From NCBI RefSeq assembly GCF_003990915.1, contig NZ_BHXQ01000001.1, positions 613,402 to 677,401 on the forward strand: 64,000 nucleotides of DNA. The letters run 5' to 3'. Below are positions 36,259 to 44,484 of the stretch, one piece after another; within the stretch, counting starts at the first letter, position 1; each line of letters begins with the position of its first letter. Position numbers and translations under genes: made by a program. The notes under the pieces are model-generated. The model searched no databases, was not told the origin of the DNA, and saw only the letters and a list, made by a program, of their open reading frames with translations. Source of the stretch: Chryseotalea sanaruensis. GTDB taxonomy: Bacteria > Bacteroidota > Bacteroidia > Cytophagales > Cyclobacteriaceae.

Positions 36259-37038
36259 ATGGCAAAAGGATTATTAATTGATATGGATGGTGTGATCTAC
36301 GGAGGAGATACACTTATTCCCGGTGCTGATCAGTTTATTGATCGCTTGTTGAAACAAGACATTCCTTTCATGTTCATGACTAACAATAGTCAGCGAACAC
36401 GTTTGGAAGTAGTACGCAAGCTTAAGAAGTTAGACATACATGTTTCAGAAAGTCATGTCTACACAAGTGCTATGGCTACAGGAAAATTCTTATCAAGTCA
36501 GATACCGGATGGTACTGCCTTTGTATTAGGTGAAGGAGGACTGGTCAGTAGCCTGAACGAAAATGGCATTACCCTTGTAGATACCGAACCTGATTTTGTG
36601 GTATTGGGTGAAGGGAGAAATTTCACCCTGGAAAGTGTGCAGCGTGCTGTGGATATGATCTTAGCAGGTGCAAAATTGATCACCACCAACCGTGATCCCT
36701 CGCCCAAAAAGAAAGGCTGGGCCAACTTAGGTATCGCAGCGACTACTGCGATGATTGAAGAAGCTTCAGGAGCAAAGGCATTTGTGATTGGAAAACCAAG
36801 CCCTGTGATGATGCGCTCTGCGCGCAAAGCCTTGGGCCTTGAAACTGCAGACACCACGGTGATTGGCGACACTATGGATACCGATATACAAGGAGGGGTG
36901 CAGATGGGCTATCATACCATTTTAGTATTGTCAGGTGTTACAAAAAGAGAAGACCAACATAAGTTTGCCTTTAAGGCAGATTTGGTTGTTAATTCAGTGA
37001 GTGATATTGAACTTCCGCTGCCATGGTGGCAGTATTGA
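36259..37038 (+). CDS. HAD-IIA (NagD-like) sugar-phosphate phosphatase
   Basis: A 259-residue HAD-superfamily hydrolase with the catalytic IDMDGVIYGG (Asp8/Asp10), a threonine motif MTNNSQRT, the class IIA cap, KPSPVMM with Lys, and the acidic IGDTMDTDIQGG. Relatives dephosphorylate sugar phosphates or nucleotides. It sits between GH43 and GH51 inside the xylan locus, which suggests detoxification of a phosphorylated pentose or uronate, but the substrate is unknown. Confidence 0.92.
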   Translation: MAKGLLIDMDGVIYGGDTLIPGADQFIDRLLKQDIPFMFMTNNSQRTRLEVVRKLKKLDIHVSESHVYTSAMATGKFLSSQIPDGTAFVLGEGGLVSSLNENGITLVDTEPDFVVLGEGRNFTLESVQRAVDMILAGAKLITTNRDPSPKKKGWANLGIAATTAMIEEASGAKAFVIGKPSPVMMRSARKALGLETADTTVIGDTMDTDIQGGVQMGYHTILVLSGVTKREDQHKFAFKADLVVNSVSDIELPLPWWQY

Positions 37039-37075
37039 TGGTTGGCAGATATCTGTTTAGATACTTGCAAGAATA

Positions 37076-37109
37076 AAATTTCAAATTTCAAATTTCAAAT
37101 TTCAAATTT
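37076..37109. repeat. AAATTTC tandem repeat
   Basis: Nearly five exact copies of the 7-bp unit AAATTTC in the intergenic region before the GH51 gene. The same unit forms part of the palindrome at 16474-16504. It is probably a slippage-prone spacer element, and no function can be assigned. Confidence 0.85.
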
Positions 37110-37150
37110 TAATAAAATAAGCAGTCGGAAGGATTTTAAGTACATTGGTT

Positions 37151-38692
37151 ATGAAAAAAATAATTTCACTATTCTTTCTGGGATTTTGCTCCCTTGCTTT
37201 GCTGGCGCAAAACAAAATCGTCTTGCATGTTGACTCCGCTAAGACCACCATAAGCAAACACATCTACGGTCATTTTGCTGAACACTTGGGAAGATGTATC
37301 TACGATGGTATCTATGTGGGAAGAGATAATGCGAAAATTCCGAATACATCGGGAGTACGCAATGATGTTATAAAAGCACTTAAAGATTTACAAATCCCTA
37401 ATCTTCGTTGGCCTGGTGGATGTTTTGCAGACACTTATCATTGGAAAGATGCCATTGGCCCTTTCAATGAAAGAAAACATATCGAGAATTTGTCATGGGG
37501 TAATGTGCGCGAAGATAATAGTTTTGGCACCAATGAATTTCTTGATCTATGTGAGTTGTTAGGCGCAGAACCTTATCTCGCACTAAATATGAACAGCGGT
37601 ACTATTCAGGAAGCCATGGAGTGGGTACAATATGCCAACCATGCAAATGGTACAAGCTATTTAACTGACATGCGTGCGAGGAATGGCCGCGCTAATCCCT
37701 GGAAAGTGAAGTATTGGGGAATAGGAAACGAATCATGGGATTGTGGGGGAAATATGTCGGTTGATCACTACATCAATTTGTACAAGCAATATGCAACTGC
37801 CATAACAAGTTACAGCAACACAGAAAAACTATTCCGAATAGCAGTAGGCCCAGGCACACCTGACTATGCCTGGACTGAAACACTTATGCGTGACATACCA
37901 GCGAAACGATTAGAGGGTATATCTATACATCACTATTCAGTAATTAATTGGAGTGCTAAAGGTTCTTCTTTTCAGTTTAGTGATGAAGAGTATTTTAAAA
38001 CCATGCAACAGGCATTTCGCATGGAAGATTTTATTACCAGGAATAGTGAAGTAATGGATAAATACGATCCTGCTAAAAGAGTTGCTTTAATTGTTGATGA
38101 GTGGGGGGGATGGTATGAGGAAGATCCATCTGGAAAAGGACAGCTGTATCAACAGAACACCATCAGAGATGCCATGATTGCCGGCCTTACCCTAAACATC
38201 TTTAACAATCATGCTGATCGGGTGAAGATGGCTAACCTTGCACAAATCGTTAATGTGCTTCAGGCTGTCATTCTTACAAAAGAAGAAAAGCTCATTCTGA
38301 CACCTACCTATCATGTTATGGAGATGTATAAAGTACATCAGGATGCCCTTTTAGTCCCGGTTACTGTTCAGACTAATAATTTTGTTGTGGGTAACAATCA
38401 ATTGCCAGCGATCTCCGCTTCTGCTTCAAAAGATACAGCCGGCAAACTGAACATTTCCTTAACTAACATTGATAATAAGAAAAGCCAGAGTATAGAACTT
38501 AGTGTAGGTTCTTTTAAGGTAAAACAAATCAAAGGCAGAATACTAACATCATCAACAGTACAGGATCATAATACATTTGAGAACAGTAATAAAGTGAGTC
38601 CACAAGAATTCAAGAAAGCATCTTTCGCTAAGGGAACGGTAAGTTTAACAATGCCTCCCAATAGTGTTGTTGTACTGGAATTGAGTGAATAA
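37151..38692 (+). CDS. GH51 alpha-L-arabinofuranosidase
   Basis: A 513-residue secreted enzyme; the ATG at 37151 is preferred over a TTG two codons earlier, and the signal peptide ends ALLAQ. The acid/base Glu194 is in WGIGNESWDCGG and the nucleophile Glu317 is in IVDEWGGWYE. It removes arabinofuranosyl side chains from arabinoxylan. It is the last gene of the plus-strand run (GH3, symporter, GH43, HAD, GH51) and converges with the mutarotase gene. Confidence 0.95.
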   Translation: MKKIISLFFLGFCSLALLAQNKIVLHVDSAKTTISKHIYGHFAEHLGRCIYDGIYVGRDNAKIPNTSGVRNDVIKALKDLQIPNLRWPGGCFADTYHWKDAIGPFNERKHIENLSWGNVREDNSFGTNEFLDLCELLGAEPYLALNMNSGTIQEAMEWVQYANHANGTSYLTDMRARNGRANPWKVKYWGIGNESWDCGGNMSVDHYINLYKQYATAITSYSNTEKLFRIAVGPGTPDYAWTETLMRDIPAKRLEGISIHHYSVINWSAKGSSFQFSDEEYFKTMQQAFRMEDFITRNSEVMDKYDPAKRVALIVDEWGGWYEEDPSGKGQLYQQNTIRDAMIAGLTLNIFNNHADRVKMANLAQIVNVLQAVILTKEEKLILTPTYHVMEMYKVHQDALLVPVTVQTNNFVVGNNQLPAISASASKDTAGKLNISLTNIDNKKSQSIELSVGSFKVKQIKGRILTSSTVQDHNTFENSNKVSPQEFKKASFAKGTVSLTMPPNSVVVLELSE

Positions 38693-38779
38693 CCTAAAGC
38701 TTGAATACTATTTTACGTACTGATGTCAATCCATCAATTCCAGTTAATCGGTGATATCATCGAGTATTATGATAAAAGA

Positions 38780-39895
38780 CTACTGAGTAGAAAATTTATA
38801 CACACTGGTTTGTTTATATGTTTCACCTGGCTGCAATATCGTATTGGGAAATAAAGATTGATTCGGTGAATCAGGAAAACGTTGCGGCTCCAAGCAGAAA
38901 CCTGCATGTTTCTTATAAATGATATCGTTAGTTCCTTTTAGTGTTCCATCTAGAAAATTACCGGAATAAAATTGTAAGCCAGGTTCGGTAGTGAACAGTT
39001 CCAGTTTTCTCCCACTTTTACTTTCAACTACAGTAGCGGCCAAAGCAAGTTTGTCTTCCCGGTTGTTTAGCACAAAGTTATGATCGTATCCGCCAGTTAC
39101 CTGATCAAGGTCTCTTCCCATAGTTTTAAACTGATTAAAATCGAAGGCTGTATTTGCTACGGGTGCTAAAATACCTGTTGGAATTAACATACTGTCAACA
39201 GGTGTTATCTGATCAGCGTTAATCATTAATTCATGATCTAAAATTGTCTCACTGCTGCCATAGGCTAAATTAAAATAAGCATGATTCGTAAGACTCACGG
39301 GTGTAGCTTTATCAGTAGTAGCAGCGTAATCAATCTGCAGGGCATTGTCTGACTTCAGGGTCATAATCACTTCTGCAGTCAGGTTTCCAGGAAACCCTTC
39401 TTCACCATCCGGACTCAGGTAGGTGAATTTTATACTACTGTCAGATAGTACTTTTACATCCCAGATCTTTTTATGCAAACCTTCTGCACCACCGTGCAAG
39501 GTATTGCCATTGTTATTAGCAGTAAGTTGATAAGTAGTGTCATTTAAGGTAAATGTCGCTTTCCCAATTCTGTTGGCAAAACGTCCTATAGTGGGGCCGA
39601 TATATGGATTAGTCTCTTGCAGGTAACCTGCCAGCGAATCGAAACCTAACACTACATTTCCTGTAACACCTTGCTTATCGGGCACAAGAATTTTCGTGAT
39701 AGTGGTTCCGTAGTTCAGCACCGTTACCTGCATGCCGGATTTACTCTGAAGTGTGTACGCAACAATTTCTTTATTATTTATCATACCGAAAGCTTGCGTG
39801 TTGATTGATGCATCAGTTTCCTGTTTTGACTGACAGCTCCATAAGCAGGCAACACCAACTAAAACAATCAGATTCTTTATTTGAGTAATAGTCAT
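38780..39895 (-). CDS. Aldose 1-epimerase (mutarotase) lipoprotein
   Basis: A 371-residue exported mutarotase with a lipobox-like VACLWSC near residue 20. Family landmarks are PTIGRFANRIGKATF, the NGNTLHGG motif with catalytic His, LTNHAYFNL, and the C-terminal catalytic Glu in GLQFYSGN. It interconverts alpha and beta anomers of aldoses such as galactose, xylose or arabinose in the envelope. It ends a minus-strand run behind a GHMP kinase, an IMPase-family protein and a GalT-like enzyme. Confidence 0.94.
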   Translation of the reverse strand: MTITQIKNLIVLVGVACLWSCQSKQETDASINTQAFGMINNKEIVAYTLQSKSGMQVTVLNYGTTITKILVPDKQGVTGNVVLGFDSLAGYLQETNPYIGPTIGRFANRIGKATFTLNDTTYQLTANNNGNTLHGGAEGLHKKIWDVKVLSDSSIKFTYLSPDGEEGFPGNLTAEVIMTLKSDNALQIDYAATTDKATPVSLTNHAYFNLAYGSSETILDHELMINADQITPVDSMLIPTGILAPVANTAFDFNQFKTMGRDLDQVTGGYDHNFVLNNREDKLALAATVVESKSGRKLELFTTEPGLQFYSGNFLDGTLKGTNDIIYKKHAGFCLEPQRFPDSPNQSLFPNTILQPGETYKQTSVYKFSTQ

Positions 39896-39928
39896 AAACT
39901 TTGGTTATGATAAGTTAAAAAATCAATT

Positions 39929-41230
39929 TTATAGAAATAGCGAAAGGTCTTCTCCATAATGTTCGCATAACTCGCGATGGAGTTCATGTACTGCGGTTAA
40001 ACCTTCTTCACCTGTCGCCATCATACATACTGTTCCTCCATTACCACCACCTGTAATGCGTGCACCTGCAATTCCTTTTTTAGTCAGGGCCAGTTTTACA
40101 ATAGTATCTGTCCGCACAGTCCCCAGGCCACAAATGGAATAACTCTCGTGCGTCTCCAACATGTAGGTGCCCATTTGTTTAATGAGCCCACTTCTGTCTG
40201 CAGTATTTGGAGTCGTATCTAAAACAGCAAGACATGCAAGAAATTGTTGAACACGGTAATTCTCATAAACCGGATGGATAGTGCAGGCCTTTACCTGATA
40301 GGTCTTATCCGGATCCACAACGGTAACACTATCAGTAGTTATGCCATATTGCTCAAGAAAGGTGATCCCTTTAATACTTTCAGGAAGTAAATGCTCGAAA
40401 CGTTGTTTAAACTCATCGATTGTAATGTTACATAAATAGCCATTGTATGGAAGTGTTCCTAGCTTTTTTGAACGGATAACATCGTGGTTATTTAGTCCCA
40501 ACGCATGGGCCACAATAGCATAGCCCATAAAGGCGGCACAACGGACATCGCTATACGAAGCGCCTGCTACGCTATGCCTTATGCCACTGTCAATACCGAT
40601 AAAGTGAATGTCTTTCGGTATTTCAATACTATCTTTTACCTGATCGGGTTGGCAAACAATGGGCAGCAGTGTGCCGGGTTTCCCGAAACATGAAGCAAGC
40701 TGATCCATTAAGCCACAAGGTGCACCCACAATGAGGTTCTCTACCCGTTGAGCCAATACAGGAAGTTCTGTAGATGAGAAGGTAAGGTTGAAAGCTTTTG
40801 CGATGGCCTGCATGCTAGCCACTTCAACAGACGCAGAAGAGGCCACACCTTTTCCATTTGGTACTTGTGAAACCAGTTTCATATCGGCACCTCTGAAGTC
40901 TATTCCCTTTTCTTTTTGTAAGACCAATGCACAACCTAGTATGTAGGCAACCCAGGCACTTGGTTGGTGTTGCTTAAATTTTTGTTGGGCGTAATCGTAT
41001 TGCACTTCACTACTATTCAGATAATCTCGGAAATCGCCATTAAATATTAAGCTTTCACCTCCGCTTAGTTGACTAACTATATAGCACTGATAATCATTAC
41101 GTAATACAAGCTCAACGAAAGTTTGTTGCGTAATGGCTTTCTGTAAAACAAGTGAGCCTGAGTAATCGGCTATGCCGCCCATAACGTCTAATCTTCCTGG
41201 TGCCGATGCTTTAATTATTGGTTCATTCAT
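39929..41230 (-). CDS. GHMP sugar kinase: galactokinase/L-arabinokinase-like
   Basis: A 433-residue GHMP kinase. Where bacterial galactokinase has GEHTDYN it reads APGRLDVMGGIADYSGSL (residues 10-27). It also has the ATP loop GKGVASSASVEVASM and the third motif ITGGGNGGTV. These three match my memory of the kinase domain of plant L-arabinokinase (ARA1) more closely than of GalK. It should phosphorylate a monosaccharide at C1, with galactose or L-arabinose as the main candidates. The neighbours are a GalT-like transferase, an IMPase-family phosphatase (3 bp away) and a mutarotase. Family assignment is firm, substrate open. Confidence 0.88.
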   Translation of the reverse strand: MNEPIIKASAPGRLDVMGGIADYSGSLVLQKAITQQTFVELVLRNDYQCYIVSQLSGGESLIFNGDFRDYLNSSEVQYDYAQQKFKQHQPSAWVAYILGCALVLQKEKGIDFRGADMKLVSQVPNGKGVASSASVEVASMQAIAKAFNLTFSSTELPVLAQRVENLIVGAPCGLMDQLASCFGKPGTLLPIVCQPDQVKDSIEIPKDIHFIGIDSGIRHSVAGASYSDVRCAAFMGYAIVAHALGLNNHDVIRSKKLGTLPYNGYLCNITIDEFKQRFEHLLPESIKGITFLEQYGITTDSVTVVDPDKTYQVKACTIHPVYENYRVQQFLACLAVLDTTPNTADRSGLIKQMGTYMLETHESYSICGLGTVRTDTIVKLALTKKGIAGARITGGGNGGTVCMMATGEEGLTAVHELHRELCEHYGEDLSLFL

Positions 41231-41233
41231 CGC

Positions 41234-42247
41234 TTACAGCAAGTGATATTTTTTTAATAAGTCAATAAAAATCGTTTTCACTTCTTGTTCAATACGTGCA
41301 TTACCATAACCTACCCAGTTAATCTCACTGTGCAAGTCGAGCGGTGCATTTAAAGTCTGTCCATGGCCATCTGTAATGATGATACCCGCTTCTTCACCAA
41401 TCAAATGAGCGCAGACATCGTAAGGGTGACAAACATGACCACCTTCTTTACCTTCACGCTTCATTTGCTGATATAGTAATCCGCGAACATCTGCTACGAA
41501 ACGATCATGTCCCATCAGCAATTCATACAACTGACCACCGCTTGAAATATATTGATCTTCAAAAACGAGGGCTTTACCAGATGGATTAGGTGGGGCGAGC
41601 TGCTTTATCAAGTCATCTTCGATAGCGGCCAGTATCTCACGTCCCGGAGGAAAGAAACGGGCGAGTTGGGCAAAGCCACCGAGTATGGTTCTGGCATTTG
41701 TTGGACTGATATCTTTTTTCTGCTTTTCACCCGTTAAAATATTATCGGTATAAGTATAACTACCTTTCCCTTTAACAGCCCAGAGCACATCAGATTTGTA
41801 TTGTTTGCTTGTTGGCAATTCCACCATTACGGCTACTTCAATATCAGAAAGGTTCGTCTTCAAACCCTTATTTGGGGCTGCCCCAGCTAGGTAAAAAGCA
41901 GATCGTTTATCATACATTAAGCCACGTGTACCGTCAATGGGATCAATGATCAGTTTTATTGCTGCTTTTTCGTGTGTACAGGTTGCAGGTAAAACCATCC
42001 CCTGATTATCATCTCCAATTCCTTCAGCTAAAAGAATAATCCCTCCAAGGCCAGCACTATATTTTTCAATAACCTGAACAAGAATATCCTCCACATCCCG
42101 ATCAATCACATAGATGGTATCTTCTTTCTTTTCTTCATGCACTGCTGACAATGCCTGATGAGACGAGACAGCTAAGGCCCGAATGACATGTTGCCTCACT
42201 GCTTTACCAGCCTCAATAAGCATTTCTTTAATCAATGCATGATTCAT
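41234..42247 (-). CDS. Inositol-monophosphatase/FBPase-family sugar-phosphate phosphatase
   Basis: A 337-residue protein with the metal-binding IDPIDGTRG (Asp102, Asp105), an upstream acidic LLAEG (Glu75) and a late HPYDVCAHLIGEEAG block in place of the usual W-D-x-A-A motif. Family members hydrolyse phosphomonoesters of inositol or sugars. Its ATG overlaps the GalT-like stop by 4 bp, and the kinase gene follows by 3 bp, so it is made with them. A phosphatase between a sugar kinase and a uridylyltransferase could remove excess sugar 1-phosphate (inference). Confidence 0.88.
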   Translation of the reverse strand: MNHALIKEMLIEAGKAVRQHVIRALAVSSHQALSAVHEEKKEDTIYVIDRDVEDILVQVIEKYSAGLGGIILLAEGIGDDNQGMVLPATCTHEKAAIKLIIDPIDGTRGLMYDKRSAFYLAGAAPNKGLKTNLSDIEVAVMVELPTSKQYKSDVLWAVKGKGSYTYTDNILTGEKQKKDISPTNARTILGGFAQLARFFPPGREILAAIEDDLIKQLAPPNPSGKALVFEDQYISSGGQLYELLMGHDRFVADVRGLLYQQMKREGKEGGHVCHPYDVCAHLIGEEAGIIITDGHGQTLNAPLDLHSEINWVGYGNARIEQEVKTIFIDLLKKYHLL

Positions 42248-43287
42248 CGCTCATAGGGATAGTTGTGCGTGTTTATTTTTCTTAATTCAGTAGCTTTGTC
42301 TTCAGGCATGGTATCGGCCATAAAGTTTCCTCCTCCAATTTCAGGGCCAGCCAGGTACTTAATCAGACCGGGTTGCCGATAAGGTGGTTGTAACCATAAA
42401 TGTGTTCTGAATTCGGCATAGTTTCCGCCATCTACCGGAGCCTGCATGATGGACATTACGTAAGGGAAGTCCATGTTGAAATTCATGTCCATTCTGCGAA
42501 CTGTTTCATGAAAGACAGCAGACAGTCCTATGATCTCTTCTTTACTCATGCTTATTAAACTTGAGTGCGCTTTCTTCGGAAAAATCATAGTCTCGTAAGC
42601 ATACCTGGCGAAGAAGGGAATGAAAGCGATCGCAGAGTCATTTTCAGCAATTATTCGAACACCATGCATCCTTTCGGTAGTAATGATGTCTTCAAAAATA
42701 TTGCGTTGATTTTTCTTCTCATATTCTTTGGCAACCCGTATCTGTTGCTCAATAAACTTAAAAGTGAAATCGGTAGCGTAAACCTGACAATGGGGGTGGG
42801 GATTACTTACACCTACGGCCTCTCCCTTATTCTCAAAAAAATGAACGTACTTAATGGCTGGATTTTTTTCAAAAGCCGCCATCTCCTCTTGAAAGGACTC
42901 GAATACCTTCACCACATTATCCAGTTTCATTCTTGACAGGGTCATATCATGACGCGGATCATAACATACTACTTTAGCAACACCCAGGGCACTGGCGCGT
43001 TTATAAAGTCCGGTATGGTCAGACTCCTGAATGATTGGGGCTTCCAATCCAACTACGGGCAAGTCATTCTCAAAAATAAAGATGTCCTTGTATTGCGGAT
43101 TTAACTTTCCGTTTACGCGGCTATTTCCAGGACATAGATAGCATCCGGGATCATGCTCATATGTTTTTTTTGTAGTTAGTGGTGGAGCGCCCTGCCAGGG
43201 GCGACTATTGCGATGAGCTGAATAGACAACCCATTCTTCTCTTAAGGGGTGCCAGCGTTTTTCCCACTTGCCTTCTGTAGTACTCAC
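42244..43287 (-). CDS. galT: Galactose-1-phosphate uridylyltransferase-like protein
   Basis: A 347-residue HIT-superfamily GalT homologue, starting at GTG (an in-frame TAA lies just upstream). It has the zinc-binding CYLCPG (Cys49/Cys52), FENDLPV, the nucleophile motif NPHPHCQVY with His164 and His166, and a second His/Glu region (FRTHLWLQPPYR). It exchanges UMP between a UDP-sugar and a sugar 1-phosphate. If the neighbouring kinase makes arabinose 1-phosphate rather than galactose 1-phosphate, this enzyme would need matching specificity, which the sequence cannot show. Confidence 0.9.
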   Translation of the reverse strand: MSTTEGKWEKRWHPLREEWVVYSAHRNSRPWQGAPPLTTKKTYEHDPGCYLCPGNSRVNGKLNPQYKDIFIFENDLPVVGLEAPIIQESDHTGLYKRASALGVAKVVCYDPRHDMTLSRMKLDNVVKVFESFQEEMAAFEKNPAIKYVHFFENKGEAVGVSNPHPHCQVYATDFTFKFIEQQIRVAKEYEKKNQRNIFEDIITTERMHGVRIIAENDSAIAFIPFFARYAYETMIFPKKAHSSLISMSKEEIIGLSAVFHETVRRMDMNFNMDFPYVMSIMQAPVDGGNYAEFRTHLWLQPPYRQPGLIKYLAGPEIGGGNFMADTMPEDKATELRKINTHNYPYER

Positions 43288-43359
43288 TTTTTAAAAATTC
43301 AATCTATATGGTTCTATTTTTTACTTTTCTAAAGAATCTTGGATTTTATCCATCAGCGA

Positions 43360-44484
43360 TTATAAAACAATACGCTTTCCTGTTTTAGCTGCTTCGTAAA
43401 TAGCCATTAATAATTTTACATCGCGTTTACCCATTTCACCAGGCACACGCGTTAGTTTATTTTGTTTTACACATAGTGCAAAGTCATCCATTTGTAAGGC
43501 CTGTTGATTTGTTGGTTTAAAATCCAGTGTGCCCAGAGAACTTTTACCATGAATGCCATTGTAGCTGAAAGCAGACTTTAGTTCAAATAAACCCTTCTCA
43601 GTTTTTGCGTTAATGAAATTCATGCCGTCTTCATAACTGGTACTTCCTTCAGCAATTATTCCATCAGGCATTTCGAAAGTCCAGCTTATTGATTGCTCAA
43701 CTTCTTTAAAACGTTTAAGGTCCGTCTTTACACCTTCCTTGGCAGTTACAGCGAGGGGCTCTTTTCCACTGAGGTAGCAGAATGCCTGGACACAATAAAT
43801 ACCAAGATCCATTAATGGGCCGCCACCCGCTAGCGTTTTATCAAGACGCCAGACATTGGGTGCTATGCTAAAACCAAAACCGGCTGACATGCTTTTCAGC
43901 TTGCCAATTGAATTCTCTTTCACAAGCTTTGTCAAAGCAAGATGATAAGGATCGAAATGCAAGCGATAACCTATAGAAAATTGCACTTTAGCCTTAGTGC
44001 AAGCCTGAATCATACGATCACAATCTTCTACTGTAGTGGCCATGGGTTTTTCACAAATAACATGCTTGCCTGCTTGTGCAGCACGAATTACAAATTCAGC
44101 ATGCATGGAATTTGGCAACACTACATAGATGATATCAATGTCTTTGTTATTTGCAATGCTATCAAAGTTTTCGTAGCTGTAAATGTTTTTGTCCTCAATG
44201 CCATAACGTTCTTGCCAAGGCTTAATTTTTGAAGGAGTGCCCGTAACAATTCCGGCCAGGTAACAATGTTCGGTTTGTAGCAGGGCAGGAGCCAGCTGAC
44301 CTTCAGCGTAGGAGCCCAGTCCCACAAGGGCAACACCGAGTTTATTCTCTTTACGCTTACTTATTTTTTTTTCCGCTTGCATGGCTGATAATGGAAATGA
44401 ACTCAACAAGGGAATAGTAGCCGCCATGCCGAGTTGTTGCAAAAATTCTCTCCTGTTTTTTGTTAATCCTGTTTTCTCTTTCAT
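43360..44484 (-). CDS. Gfo/Idh/MocA oxidoreductase with Tat-like signal
   Basis: A 374-residue NAD(P)-binding oxidoreductase of the Gfo/Idh/MocA type. The N-terminus NRREFLQQLGMAATIPLL is a twin-arginine export signal. The Rossmann motif is VALVGLGSYAEG; the EKPMATT motif carries the catalytic Lys, and the C-terminal half is the usual alpha/beta domain. Exported members resemble glucose-fructose oxidoreductase, which carries bound NADP. Its start overlaps the acetylesterase stop by 4 bp, so it belongs to the xylan-degradation transcript. Substrate unknown; a sugar or methylated uronate in the periplasm is plausible. Confidence 0.9.
   Translation of the reverse strand: MKEKTGLTKNRREFLQQLGMAATIPLLSSFPLSAMQAEKKISKRKENKLGVALVGLGSYAEGQLAPALLQTEHCYLAGIVTGTPSKIKPWQERYGIEDKNIYSYENFDSIANNKDIDIIYVVLPNSMHAEFVIRAAQAGKHVICEKPMATTVEDCDRMIQACTKAKVQFSIGYRLHFDPYHLALTKLVKENSIGKLKSMSAGFGFSIAPNVWRLDKTLAGGGPLMDLGIYCVQAFCYLSGKEPLAVTAKEGVKTDLKRFKEVEQSISWTFEMPDGIIAEGSTSYEDGMNFINAKTEKGLFELKSAFSYNGIHGKSSLGTLDFKPTNQQALQMDDFALCVKQNKLTRVPGEMGKRDVKLLMAIYEAAKTGKRIVL

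Noticed and set aside
37076..37109. Short tandem AAATTTC repeats as a CRISPR remnant or phase-variation switch
   Set aside because: The unit is 7 bp with no spacers, and the array lies outside the coding frame of GH51, so frame-shifting phase variation is not supported.
41234..42247. Calling this protein a fructose-1,6-bisphosphatase or inositol monophosphatase outright
   Set aside because: Only the shared metal-binding motifs are visible; the context points to another sugar phosphate, so the family name is kept general.
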